From Blastocladiella emersonii ATCC 22665 (taxonomy: Eukaryota; Blastocladiomycota; Blastocladiomycetes; Blastocladiales; Blastocladiaceae), in NCBI GenBank assembly GCA_025594325.1, contig JANHCV010000009.1, forward strand, positions 1,178,001 to 1,242,000: a DNA stretch of 64,000 bases. Reading direction: 5' to 3'. Below are positions 32,361 to 42,487 of the stretch, piece by piece; position 1 is the first letter of the stretch, and each line of letters starts with the position of its first letter. The notes beneath the pieces are model-generated. The model had not been told where the DNA came from. It did no database searches and saw nothing but the letters and a program-made list of their open reading frames with translations. Made by a program: the position numbers and the translations under genes.

Positions 32361-34762
32361 AAAATGGATCCGAAATTGGTGCAACACAATTCGACGGGCT
32401 TGCACGACCCAACGGTGGTGGCGACCAACTTGGCGCCCGTTGTTCCATCCTCGCTCACACGGCTTCCTGACGTTGCCCTCACGATCATTCTTCAGCAAGT
32501 GTGCCCGCGCTCGATTCTATGTGCTTCAACCCGTTCTCTTGCTTCGCTCGCGCGCATCCGCAGTATCAAGCGAGTGTGGGCGCCCGTCTTACTTGGGCGC
32601 CTCGCTCACCCGGACCTGTATCACGATTATGTTTTTGCCCGCGAGCCGCAGGCTGTAGACCGTATCGGCTGGGTCCTCGACCAGTCGTTCTTGAACTCGA
32701 AGCGAGACCAGCCTGTCGTTGGACTTGTCGCTCCCAACACCGATTTTCTACTGATCCTCTTGGAGTGCCTCCTCTTCGATCTCAACCGCCGTCATCACGG
32801 TAAAAACGCCACAGCAACCCTCGACGCACTGACTCGAACGGAAGTCCTCTATTCTCTGGGTCCACCTCTGGCTGCGAAATTGGACGGCGACTCGGTCGCC
32901 TGTTTTACGTTTCCAGGCGCTTCTGCTCTCCGCATTGCCATTTATGCGATCCCGAGCCACGACACTTGGCTGCTAACCCGAACTCTCAAGCTCTCGACGA
33001 CTCTCGCGCCTGATCTTGCCACGATGACAAGCTACTGCTTTTTGTGGTGGCTCATGTCCGTCGAAACTCAAAGTATCCTTTCCGCGCTCGGGTTGCATAC
33101 TGCGGCCATGGTGCTTCTGTCTTCGACCTCTTTTGCGGACCACTTGTTCACCCTCGCCGTTGTACACTGGGACGTTCGAATTTTCGAGCACATGCGCGAC
33201 TCTGGCCATGTTACGGACCCGCCATCTCTCGCACATACAATTGGCCCCAACACGCTGATGATGCTCGCGCTGCTCAACCTCTACCTCTCACCCGACCTGG
33301 GAGTACCCGCAACTGACATGGTTCCGATTTTCGACTACCTTCTTGCCTCATGCAAACCGGGCGTGCTTCGGACGCCACGCGGCATCCACGTTGCCGTCCT
33401 CTTGTGCCAATCCGATTCTCCCGCGCTTCTCATTCACGCCGCTCGCAAGCTGTCTGACCGTCTTGCCAACGATGTCGAAGACGGCGACCGCGCTGAGATC
33501 GCGCAAGCATTCAAGAGGTGGTCCAATGCAAATGCAGCGCTCGACGCGGACGACGTTGCGCTGCTGGCTGACCAGGGACTCGTTGACGATGCGGCGTAGG
33601 GGAGCATCATTATCATGGCCCTTCGCTGCTTTTCTTGTCGGTCGTCTTGGTTCGGGGCTTGAGGACGCGCTGGTTGAAGGTACGGTTTCCAACCCAATAC
33701 TGTTTAGCGAACTGTATTTGATTCTGACTACCATGCCTTATAGCCTTCTACCACAGCTCGTTGAGAGCTATGGAGGACGAGCGCAGCCTGCGCAACATCC
33801 TTGAATTTGCTTGCCAAAATCTTGGTGGCGAACCAGACAACGACTTTGTTTCTGAGCTCGTCGATCGATTGCTCGCAGTCATCTTGCATGTTGGAAACGG
33901 AGAAACTGACGAGAACAAACAGGGCGAAGCCATCTGCGATTTTACTAACCGGATCTTCGAAATTGCTTCCTACGCCAACCCGTGGCTCCTGTTTCGCATG
34001 CTTACCCTGCTTAGTCGAAGTGCCGACATGTCCCCCGACTCCGCCGAGCTCACGGTTCTTTCGTGGGTTCCTGCAATCTTTCTCGGCGACCCTCGGATTC
34101 GCGGCAAGGTACTTGATCTCATTCGCAAGGAGGGCACCGCGCGAGTATTTCTCGCCGCCATGCTGTGGGGCCAGTTGGGCGCATACCCTGCCACGTACCG
34201 GTTTGCACCAGGCTCTGGCCAAGGTTCGACTTACTTGTGCGATATCCGTTTCAGCGCCCTGTGGTTCAACGCCATGGAATCCTTGCATGGGCTCGGAACC
34301 ACAGCCACCACTCCAGGCTGGGTTCCGCGCGACCTGACGTCTTGCATCAGCGAGATCGCTTTTGACGACCCAGGGACTGCTCTGGTCTGTCGCCTGACGC
34401 ACGAAACCGAGATGTACGAGGGAGCCGAAGTTATTGACGACGATGAGTGCGACTGCGGCCACGTCCACCATCCGTCGCGGTTCATCAAAACAATGCGTTT
34501 TCTCGCCTGACACGAACTCGCAGCAACTCTTGGGTCGTGTGGCGAGGCGCAGCGCGTCCCGCTCGCGTTCTGGAAGCTGGTTCCCGATGGTGCGCTTGAT
34601 GGCGTCAAGGACGCGAGCTGGATCGCTGGCATGCTCGCCAAGCACCGGCGCGAGTCGTCTGATTCGACAGCGCTTGCGGTCGAGCAGGAGCTCCGACGCG
34701 TCGCGCCGCTGGCCACCCAGTCGCTCGAGTTCCTCGCTGCGGCCAAGCTCGCGCGCGAGTAA
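32358..34762 (+). pseudogene. Family B F-box-like protein with stops and a frameshift
   Basis: MKMDPKLVQHNSTG, F-box-like segment LTRLPDVALTIILQQVCPRS...LARIRSIKRVWAPVLL, then the same helical body. Breaks: TAG at 33597-33599 where paralogues have the Trp of AWGHII; a frame change at about 33600-33630; and TGA at 34508-34510 where the second copy has Arg (FLAR HEL). The 64-nt intron 33680-33743 (GTACGG...TATAG) has the same phase and place as in the other copies. The reading ends ALDGVKDASWIAGMLAKHRRES...KLARE with TAA 34760-34762. The Arg-to-TGA change fits CGA to TGA. All three family B copies are damaged at different sites. Confidence 0.6.
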
Positions 34763-34934
34763 CCAGCGAGCCGTCGGTTTCTGTAGCGCGTGTACGCGCT
34801 GAATAATATATACTAGCTTTCGTTACTTTGTGCTTGCGGGCAGAGTCGCGCGCAGCTACGCTCACGCTGCCCTTGGATTGATGCTGAAGCGGCGGACAGG
34901 TTTATTCTCACGTGTCAACGTGTGTGTATTATGG

Positions 34935-36303
34935 TTACTCTTCCACTTTGGGAAACCAGTCAATGTTCAAGTCGTTGAAGCCGACCTTGTCAATCAGGTC
35001 TTGTAGCGTGCGCTCGTCATCGAACACGTTCAGCAGCAGTCGTCGGAGCGTCCGGGGAAGCCGCGAAACAAGCAGGCACGCGCTGTCGTAGCCAATGTCG
35101 TTGAGAATCAGGGACAAGCCAGTGAGCGAGCACGGGAACCAGCGTCTGGCCGCGGTGCTGGTGCAAGTCGCGCGAGCCGGACGCTGGGGAAGCTTCGAGG
35201 CGAAAGCAATGGTGGCCTTGTCATCGAGGTCGTTCTTCGAGAGGACGAGATACTTGAGCGTCGCGGGGAATGCTTCGGCAAGAGCGGCAATCCCCCGCTG
35301 GCCAATATTGTTGTCGTGGAGATCGAGCGACTGGAGGCATGCTGGCATGTGGGCGGCGAGACGCACGGCTCCCTCGGGGCCGATCTCAACACCACAAAGC
35401 GACAGCTGGCGAAGTTCTAAGGGCAGGCGTTCGACGAGGACGATAATGACTCGAAGCGGGAGATAGGCCGACCAAACTGGGCGTGTGATTACAAACGTCT
35501 GCAGGGTCGCGGGTAGCGAGCCCATTAGCACGCACGTCGACTCGAGCTCCCAATCGACATCAGAGAGCCGAAGCGTTTCGAGCGTTGACGGAATACCACG
35601 CGCGAGGCTGACAAGGGATTCGGGCGAAAGATACTCGGCTTCAGTTCTGCTCAACAGACGCATTTGGTGGCCGATGAGGTTCAGAACCTTGAGCGAGCGA
35701 GGAAGCTGGCGGAGAAAGCGTGACCCATCTGGCGCGTTGAGAAAGCAGCTGCCGAGATGGAGTACCTCAACCAAGTTTGGCAGCCACTCGCCCCGCACAG
35801 CTTGGCTGCGGCAGCCGAGAATGTTGTTCGAGAGGTCGAGCTCGCAAACCGTGTCCAGCAGCCCAAGGCGTACGAGCTCGGGAAGGCTGAGCGTCATATC
35901 GGCCAGCAAGACCCGAGTTACGGCCTGAAGCAGGTTTGAGAAAGCAGAGCGTAGAGCAGCGGCCGATGTCAGTGAGGCGCGCATTCTGAATGAAGACCTC
36001 GGTTGCGTGCCCCAAACGAAGGGACTGCGCCAGCGCTTGCGCTTGCGCGTCTCCTTTGGTTTGGAATTCATCAAAACACGGATCCTAAGCGATGAACCAT
36101 GTCTGCCCGTACGCGTGTTAGAAGGTTGCCTTAGGTCAGACAGTGAGAGCCCACATCCGCGTACCGCAAAAACTGGGCTGAACATGGCGTTGCATTCGAA
36201 CGGCACAATTGTCTCGGGGATGGCGATCCCACTCTCGTCGCGAAACCACTCAAGAACGTGAAACTGGGAAGTATTTCGCGCCGACGTGAGAAGGCTCGAG
36301 AGA
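34935..36303 (-). pseudogene. LRR (3') part of F-box/LRR gene split by PLV1
   Basis: Minus-strand frame open from the element junction (36303) to TAA-type stop at 34935. It holds about nine leucine-rich repeats of the form LP.tL..L.Ls.n.i, for example LPRSLKVLNLIGHQM, IPSTLETLRLSDVDW, MPACLQSLDLHDNNIG and FPATLKYLVLSKNDLD. The bases between 36206 and 36303 are stop-free in the same frame, although no Met occurs there. It is therefore not a stand-alone gene start but the continuation of the 5' half now at 51095-51414. LRR arches of F-box proteins bind substrates for SCF ligases; the function here is inferred. Confidence 0.75.
36299..36303. other. Left target-site duplication AGAGA
   Basis: AGAGA directly before the terminal T of PLV1; the same five bases follow the right terminus at 51090-51094. 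Confidence 0.8.
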
Positions 36304-37042
36304 TGCCGTATCCCTTAAGGGATACGGCACATGGCTGCCCTTAGGGACTTCGCCTCTGGACTCTATCCACCCAGGCTAACCCACGTGATATCTCATTGCT
36401 TACCCCGAGTGACTCATAATGAATATAGCGATATCCTTAGGGATTTCGCCACCCGGATCGGAGGCCGAAGGCCGAAGCAGGTGGGCGGGGGGAGGGGGGA
36501 GGGGGGAGCGGCGATCACATGCCCCAGACGCGCAACGCAATGCGACCACGGAGTCACTCTATGAGCCGGCCCACGACTTGGTCGGCGACTTGGTTGCAGC
36601 AATAGGCCCTTGAAGGCTCTCGGAATAATTCCACCAGAGGTCGGCGGTCAGTCCAAGAACGCGAGCAGCGACCCAGGTCAGCGACCAGCCCCAGATGGCT
36701 CTTGATGGCCGCCCCAAACTGGACCGGGTTGGAGCTCACTGGACCGGGTTCAAAGACAACCCGGTCCATGAAATTCGCTTGGGGTAAGCCATGGACCGGG
36801 TTGACCGGGTTGACCGGGTTGTTTAAAGTAACAGTGTAGTGAAAAGGGGGGGAGGGACCGCTCCAGTGCCACTCTTCCCCCCCCCCTTTCAAATCCCTAA
36901 AGGTCAATCGACCCCCTCAACCCGGTCCACCCAGTCCATGGCTTACCCCGAGCGAATTTCAATCGACTTGGTCCATTGAACCTGGTCCATGGCTTATGGC
37001 GAACGGCTCAAAGGGCAGGCAACCCGGTCCAGGCTGCCGTGA
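36304..37042 (+). repeat. PLV1 left terminal inverted repeat
   Basis: Matches the reverse complement of 50366-51089 over its whole length, with a ~12-nt indel near 36588 and about a dozen substitutions. The tip is a perfect 24-bp palindrome at 36305-36328 (half-site GCCGTATCCCTT). Inside are a G-rich tract (36481-36513), a second G/C homopolymer region (36845-36890), and repeated ACCGGGTT/AACCCGGT octamers mixed with GGGGTAAGCCATGG. Confidence 0.85.
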
Positions 37043-37108
37043 ACGGTCGCTGCAAGTACAGTAAACAAAAGGTACAAAGTTGTATTCACAAAGGAGTCTC
37101 TGGACTCG

Positions 37109-39415
37109 TTACATCTTGTCGTCGGACAGCTCAACTGTGTACGGCCCGCGGTACTTGTAGATGCGAAGCTTGCGGCGATTCACGGTGCGACGCGTCACCT
37201 CAAAGAGCTCCTGCTTGTTGGCCGGGTTGACTTCGCGCTTGATGTACTCACCGAACTTGGTCTGCGACATGGACAAGCGGCCAGGGAAGCGCTTCTTGGC
37301 GTACTTGCGGTAAAACTCGTAGAACGCGTCTGCCTCGAGCTCCTGCACAACTTCGACCTGGCGCGTGTGGTCCAGGAGGTTGAGCGGGAAGCCGCCGTAC
37401 TCCATGATGTCCATGGCCGGCGCGGGAACCGGCTCCAGTGCCGCCATGATGGCGTTGTTGCGGGCCTGGTTGCGCGAGAACTTGGACAGCGTCAGGTGCA
37501 AGAGGTCGAGGCAGAGGATGTAGGTAAAGATCTCGTCGGCGTGCTCCTTGACAAACGCGTTGAGCTCGCCAAAGTAGTTCTCGTCCTGGCACTTGATGTT
37601 GGACATCTTGAGGACGAACTCGCGGCAACCAGTCTTGGTGAGTGGCAGCACATTGCAGTTGTTGGTCGCGATCATAAAGTTGTTGACGTTCTTGACCTCC
37701 TTGCGTTTCATGTACTTTTCGTTGACAATGAGCTTGTCCTCGGTGACCATGCTCTTGAGCTTGTCAAACGCGTTCTTGAGCTTGGCTGGCTTGCTGGAGG
37801 GCATCTTGTCAAACAGCACGAGCATCTTGTGGGCGATCTCCGAGTTGAACTCGCCCTTGAGCCACGTTGGCCCGTTGCTGATGGACACCGTGTTCTTGCG
37901 GCCAATAATGTACTGGGCCAGAAGGTGGTAGAACTTGCCCTTGCCCACGCCCTCAAGACCCGTCAGCAGCAGCATCACGCCATTGGCCTTGCCTGTGGTG
38001 AGCAGGCACTGGATCCACTTGAGGACATACGCGTACTCTTCCTTGTTGCCGCTGCAGACCACGTCGCAAATGTACTCGAGGTACATGACAATCAACTCGG
38101 GCTCAATGTCGTGGCCAAGGTCTGTGGCCGCAAACCCGTAGAACGTGTTAAAGTAGTCGACCACGAGGCCGTTCTGGTGAGACGGGCCCCACTGCGGTTT
38201 GTGCATGTCAAAGATGAGCGCCTTGACCTGTGGAGCGTACTTGATGGCCCCCGTGCTGCACGCCTTCTTCACGTTGTCCTCGCCGTTGGTGTCCCAGGCG
38301 TCAGTCACGGTGCGGCGAAAGTACATCTCGCCGACCAGGTCCTTGTGGACAAACTTGCCCACGTACTTGATCACGGCCTCCTTCCACGACTGCTTGTCCT
38401 CGTCCACCTTGCGGCTGAGGTAGTGGGTGATGACCTTGCCGATCCAGTTGTTGTCGTAGTGCGGGTCACGCTCAAGCTGCACGGCAACAAACGCGGCCGG
38501 GTCCTTGCAAAAGTTGGGGAGCTTGCCCTTGTCCTTGGACTCAGGCACCGTGATCTCCTTCTCGTCCCACTCCACCTCAAAGCCCGTGTACTTGAGCGTG
38601 TTGGCAGACATCTTGGCAAGCAGCTCGGCGTTGACGCAGTCGTCCTTCTTGACCATGAACCCGTCAAACACAAGCACGCTTGGCACAAGGTTGTTGGCAC
38701 GGGCAAAGTCAATGGCGCGCATCAGGAGGATTGACTTGACAGCCTGGAACAGGTTGGAGAGCACTGAGCCCTTGTTCATGGTCTTGTCTGCGCGAGGCTT
38801 GGACGCCTTGACAACGTGCGGAAAGTCCTTCTCAATCAGCTTGTACAGCGAGCCGTACAGCATGTGGTGGAAGGCTGCAAGCTTGGGGTGCACCGCGTTG
38901 CAGTTGACAAACTCATTGAACAGCATTGAGAGGAACTCCTGCTTATCCCCGAGCCCCCACTTGGCCAGCACGGCCGTGCGGTTGGCGAGGTACTGGTCAA
39001 AGACGCCGTGGCCAAGGTTGTAGTGCTGGCAGACGCCGCAGAGGATCGACGGCGCCGCGCCCTTCATGTCAAGGTCCTGGAGCACGCCCTTGGCCAGCGG
39101 GCTGCGGATGAGGTCCTTGCTGAAGCTCTGGAGCGACGGCGACGTGGCGTAGAGTCGGCCAAACTTCTTCTTGACCAAGGTTGACCGCGTGGTGAACAAG
39201 TACACGGTCTCCTTGCCATCGCCGTAGCTCGCCTTGGCCAGCGCCGCGTAGGCCTTGAGCTTCTTCTTGACCTCAGCGTCAATGCCCGAGTACCGCGCGC
39301 AGAGCCCGTCAAGCACGTCCTTGTTGTAGTACTCGTGCAGCACGACCTGGCCCGAGTCCATGAACATGGACTTGGTGTAGTCGAGGGTCTTGGCGATCTT
39401 GGTTAGCTGGGGCAT
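37109..39415 (-). CDS. PLV1 polymerase-like domain fused to SF3 helicase
   Basis: 768 residues from the ATG at 39415 (MPQLTKIAKTLDYTKSM). This start is chosen because a T-tract/AGTAA leader precedes it. The N-terminal half carries family-A-polymerase-like (TVpol-type) signatures: DLDMKGAAPSI (motif A-like), KGSVLSNLFQAVKSIL (motif B-like) and LVFDGFMVKK (motif C-like). The C-terminal part is a superfamily 3 helicase: Walker A GLEGVGKG at about residue 486, Walker B MLVLFDKMP, and motif C NNFMIATNN. It would unwind and copy the element. It ends with TAA. The frame is intact, unlike several other genes of the element, and it is transcribed towards the left terminus. The polymerase assignment is by motif look-alike and less certain than the helicase. 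Confidence 0.85.
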   Translation of the reverse strand: MPQLTKIAKTLDYTKSMFMDSGQVVLHEYYNKDVLDGLCARYSGIDAEVKKKLKAYAALAKASYGDGKETVYLFTTRSTLVKKKFGRLYATSPSLQSFSKDLIRSPLAKGVLQDLDMKGAAPSILCGVCQHYNLGHGVFDQYLANRTAVLAKWGLGDKQEFLSMLFNEFVNCNAVHPKLAAFHHMLYGSLYKLIEKDFPHVVKASKPRADKTMNKGSVLSNLFQAVKSILLMRAIDFARANNLVPSVLVFDGFMVKKDDCVNAELLAKMSANTLKYTGFEVEWDEKEITVPESKDKGKLPNFCKDPAAFVAVQLERDPHYDNNWIGKVITHYLSRKVDEDKQSWKEAVIKYVGKFVHKDLVGEMYFRRTVTDAWDTNGEDNVKKACSTGAIKYAPQVKALIFDMHKPQWGPSHQNGLVVDYFNTFYGFAATDLGHDIEPELIVMYLEYICDVVCSGNKEEYAYVLKWIQCLLTTGKANGVMLLLTGLEGVGKGKFYHLLAQYIIGRKNTVSISNGPTWLKGEFNSEIAHKMLVLFDKMPSSKPAKLKNAFDKLKSMVTEDKLIVNEKYMKRKEVKNVNNFMIATNNCNVLPLTKTGCREFVLKMSNIKCQDENYFGELNAFVKEHADEIFTYILCLDLLHLTLSKFSRNQARNNAIMAALEPVPAPAMDIMEYGGFPLNLLDHTRQVEVVQELEADAFYEFYRKYAKKRFPGRLSMSQTKFGEYIKREVNPANKQELFEVTRRTVNRRKLRIYKYRGPYTVELSDDKM

Positions 39416-39452
39416 GGCCGAGTAGTTACTGTTGAGCAAAGAAAAAAGCATT
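39416..39452 (-). promoter_or_regulatory. T-tract/CAGTAA leader of the helicase gene
   Basis: Read on the minus strand: CTTTTTTCTTTGCTCAACAG, then TAACTACTCGGCC and the ATG. It shares the T-run and AGTAA of other PLV1 gene starts. Confidence 0.45.
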
Positions 39453-39537
39453 GTACTTTGATGCGGAAAAACGCAGTCTGGGAGCAGGGGCAGGGCCGTG
39501 TACTTGAAGTGCCGCAATTATTGCTATTGCCGCTGGC

Positions 39538-39632
39538 CATGACCTGACCCTGACCCTGACCCAGCTGCCCTTGCGTGACCTGACCCTGACCCTGACCCAG
39601 CTGCCCTTGCGTGACCTGACCCTGACCCAGAC
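39538..39632. repeat. CCTGAC-type short tandem repeats
   Basis: Three blocks of GACCTGACCCTGACCC, two of them followed by AGCTGCCCTTGCGT. The same GACCCTGACCC reappears near 40099-40113, on the other side of the 91-bp array. Confidence 0.6.
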
Positions 39633-39670
39633 ACGACCTCCCCCATGAGCCCGACTTGGGAGCCAATCGC

Positions 39671-40080
39671 GTCTCATGTCACGATCCTTGAACCGTGACC
39701 TGGGCAGTGACTGAGGGCAAAGTCACCAACCCCCCATGCTCCCAACTTGGGAGCCAATCGAGTCTCAGGTCACGATCCTTGAACCGTGACCTGGGCGGCG
39801 ACTGAGGGCAAAGTCACCAACCCCCCATGCTCCCAACTTGGGAGCCAATCGCGTCTCAGGTCACGATCCTTGAACCGTGACTTGGGCAGCGACTGAGGGC
39901 AAAGTCACCAACCCCCCATGCTCCCAACTTGGGAGCCAATCGCGTCTCAGGTCACAATCCTTGAACCGTGACCTGGGCAGCGACTGAGGGCAAAGTCACG
40001 GACCCCCCATGCTCCCGACTTGGGAGCCAGTAGGGTCCGAGGTCACAAACCTCTCAAACCGTGACCTGGGCCCTCCCACG
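39671..40080. repeat. 91-bp tandem repeats with two dyads per unit
   Basis: Units start at 39671, 39762, 39853, 39944 and 40035 (period 91; the last is diverged). Each has a GTCACG...CGTGAC inverted pair around a 10-nt loop and a TCCCAA-C-TTGGGA palindrome. Placed between the divergent replication gene and the rightward genes, it is a candidate replication origin or shared enhancer; function is inference. Confidence 0.75.
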
Positions 40081-40171
40081 GTCCATGACTTGCCACCACC
40101 CTGACCCTGACCCAGGCCCAGCTACCCAGAAAAAAGAACGTTGCGTTCAAACGCACTTGAGCCCATGGAGC

Positions 40172-40195
40172 CTTTTTGTTGACAGTCAGTAAACC
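40172..40195 (+). promoter_or_regulatory. T-tract/CAGTAA leader
   Basis: CTTTTTGTTGACAGTCAGTA ends a few bases before the ATG at 40196. It could be a core promoter or a 3' splice acceptor. Confidence 0.45.
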
Positions 40196-41346
40196 ATGGC
40201 GCTTGACTCTCTTGCCTCCCAGGTCGCCATTGCCCTTGCTCAGCACTTTGCTGCCAATGTAGTGCACCAAGTGCTCGATGGTATCAAGCCGCTGCTGGCA
40301 TGCTGGCATCCTTTGACAAGCGGCTCAAGGGAGTTGAGACCAGCCTCGCCGCGCTGGCTGCAGTGTCACATAACTGCAATCACTGTCCCAATCACACCCC
40401 CGTCGACGAGTCTGGTGAGCCCATGGACACTGACCCCCAGGTCAAGTACGCGCAGATGACCAAGGAATCCATTGCGGCGTGCATCAACGCGCGTGTTCAG
40501 AACAAGCACGGGGAACTGGTTGAGCTGAGCGACACGGACAAGGCCAAGACATCCCGCGTGCTCTGTGCCTTTGCCAAGTCGGGCATAGACATTGAAGACG
40601 TTGATGCCGTGTCCAAAGCTGTGGCAGCGTACCGCGCGTCCAAGGGCAAGCAGGGGCTGCAGGTTGAGACGCTCAAGGCCCTGGCCAAGTACTGCACCTG
40701 GAATGGTCAGCCTGAACTCGGGGCCAAGTACACAGAGGCCAAGAAGCAGGACGCTGCCGACTTCCGCGACGCGTGCAAGGAACTCGAGTCTGGTGCGCTC
40801 CCAAGCCGTGACGCCATTTGCACTGCTATTGTTGATGCAAAGGGCTGGGACTCAGGCACGGGGCTTCTGCGTCTGTACCTCCAAGTTGTGAGTGCAGTGC
40901 GCAGCGACCCTGCGTTCCTGACCACAAAGCCAATCACTGGGTACCCGTACTACAACCCAGAGACCCAGATTCTGGCCGGCGATGTCATTGTCAAGACAGA
41001 GGGCTGTGGCTACAACTTCTCGCACACAGTTAGTGAGCCCAAGGTCGCCGCCGCTCTCAAGCGTATCATTGCCCAGCGTCTCGCCAAAGGCCATGACTTT
41101 GTCTTCAACAACTACACCCGCGAGGAGCTCAAGGACACCATGCTCTGCAAGAGGGTTAGCAACACCTGGTGCAAGTCAATTCACCAGGCTGCAGAGACAG
41201 TTGGCTTTGAGGATGGCGGCGTGGCAGTGATCCGCCGTATCTCCACCAGTGAGAACTTTGCTGCACAGCAAGCTATTGCTGACTGCGCACACAAGATGGG
41301 TCACAGCGTCCCTGTTGCCTTGACCTACTACATGACGCCTCAGTAA
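40196..41346 (+). CDS. PLV1 tyrosine-recombinase-like protein, frameshifted
   Basis: Starts MALDSLASQVAIALAQHF, a helical, possibly coiled-coil region. The reading changes frame at 40293-40308, where TGCTGGCA occurs twice in tandem; one copy of these 8 bases accounts for the shift. The main part (40300-41346) has tyrosine-recombinase-like marks in order: SAVRSDPAF (box I Arg, about 40890), VIRRIS (box II Arg, about 41224), MGHS (about 41297) and a final Tyr pair in LTYYM (about 41327). Such enzymes cut and rejoin DNA through the Tyr and are common in polinton-like viruses. Having it next to an rve integrase is unusual. The remote similarity needs a profile search. The start of PLV2's first plus-strand gene looks related at the N-terminus. 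Confidence 0.6.
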
Positions 41347-41374
41347 TCCTCTTGTCTCCGCCTTTGTTAATACA

Positions 41375-42487
41375 ATGTATGCCCACAAAGAGCCGCTCAC
41401 AGACGCACAGCAAGCATTCCTGACAGACTTGTACTACAAGCACAGCCACGTAGGTGTTGGCATCCGTTGGCTCTTTGACATTGTGTCCAGAGAGAACACA
41501 GGGAAGCACATCTACTGCGCCCAGCTTGAGAGATGGCTCGGCGAACAGTCTGTGTGGCAGCAGTACAAACGCGCACCTCAGAAGCGCCAAGACATTTGAA
41601 GCATCAACTCAACAAGTCCTGGCTGCAACTTTCAGCTCGACCTCATTGACATGGGCGAAAACGGTACGTACAAGGGCTTCCATTACATTCTCACGTGTGT
41701 CAACCTGGCGAGCCGCCACGTCTACCTCCAACCCATCAAGACCAAGGACAAGACGCGGGAAGCATGGTCCAGCGTGGTTGCCAAGCACAGCCTTGCACCT
41801 GCCACGATCCAGACGGACAATGAGACCGAGTTCTTTGGCATAGAGGCCGGGACCGAGGCCAAGCACATCAAGGGCAAGGCAGGAGTGCCATACAGTCAAG
41901 GTGTTGTTGAGCGTATGAACGGGACCATCCGCCGGATGCTCACACCGTGGCTGTCCATCCCGGGCAACAACGACTGGCCCAAGCACCTCGAGACCATTGA
42001 ATCTGTGATCAACAGCAGCAAGTCGAGGGCCACGGGCAGGGCGCCCAACGAGTTCCATGACATGCCCCGCAAAATGGCCAAGGAAGAGCTCAAGGCAATC
42101 CAAGCTGCCAAGGGCAAGCCAGAAGGCAACCCTCTGAGCGCGTTGTTGAAGGTAGGGACCCAGGTCCAAGTCCGCGAGCCGTACAAGACTGCCATGGAGG
42201 CCAAGGGGAAGCCGGTCTGGTCGCCAACTGTGAGCCAGGCCCAGGTCGTGCGCAAGGGGTCGGGCGTGAGCAATCCAAGCTACAAGGTCCAAGGCCTCAA
42301 GGGCTTCTATCCACACAGCGACGTCCAGCCAGTCACAGCGACCCAGGACCCGCCAGCAAGGCAGCGCGTAGGTCCAAGTCTTCCAAGGCTCCCTGCTGCG
42401 CGCACCCCGGTCACGCCAAGGGAGCCCTCGACCCGGGTCAGGCGCGTCCCAGTCCAAGTCCAAGAAAAGTGGGACCTTGGGCTTTAG
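41375..42487 (+). CDS. PLV1 rve-family integrase with one in-frame TGA
   Basis: DDE (retroviral-type) integrase that would insert the element and make the 5-bp duplication. The N-terminal part (LTDLYYKHSHVGVGIRWLF, QLERWLGEQSVWQQYKRAP) is the usual polinton integrase binding region. A TGA at 41597-41599 interrupts the frame, which continues in register into the catalytic core. Acidic residues: Asp at 41639 (FQLDLIDMG), Asp at 41816 (QTDNETEF) and Glu at 41909 (VVERMNG). The C-terminus has the SH3/chromo-like pattern (VGTQVQVREPYK, GFYPHSDVQPV). Stop is TAG. The TGA context is compatible with a former CGA codon. Confidence 0.85.

Noticed and set aside
36304-36328. rho-independent-type terminator at the palindrome
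   Set aside because: It is a perfect dyad at both termini of the element, outside any transcript end and in a eukaryotic genome.
39671-40080. CRISPR array
   Set aside because: The 91-bp units are contiguous tandem repeats without unique spacers, in a eukaryote-type context.
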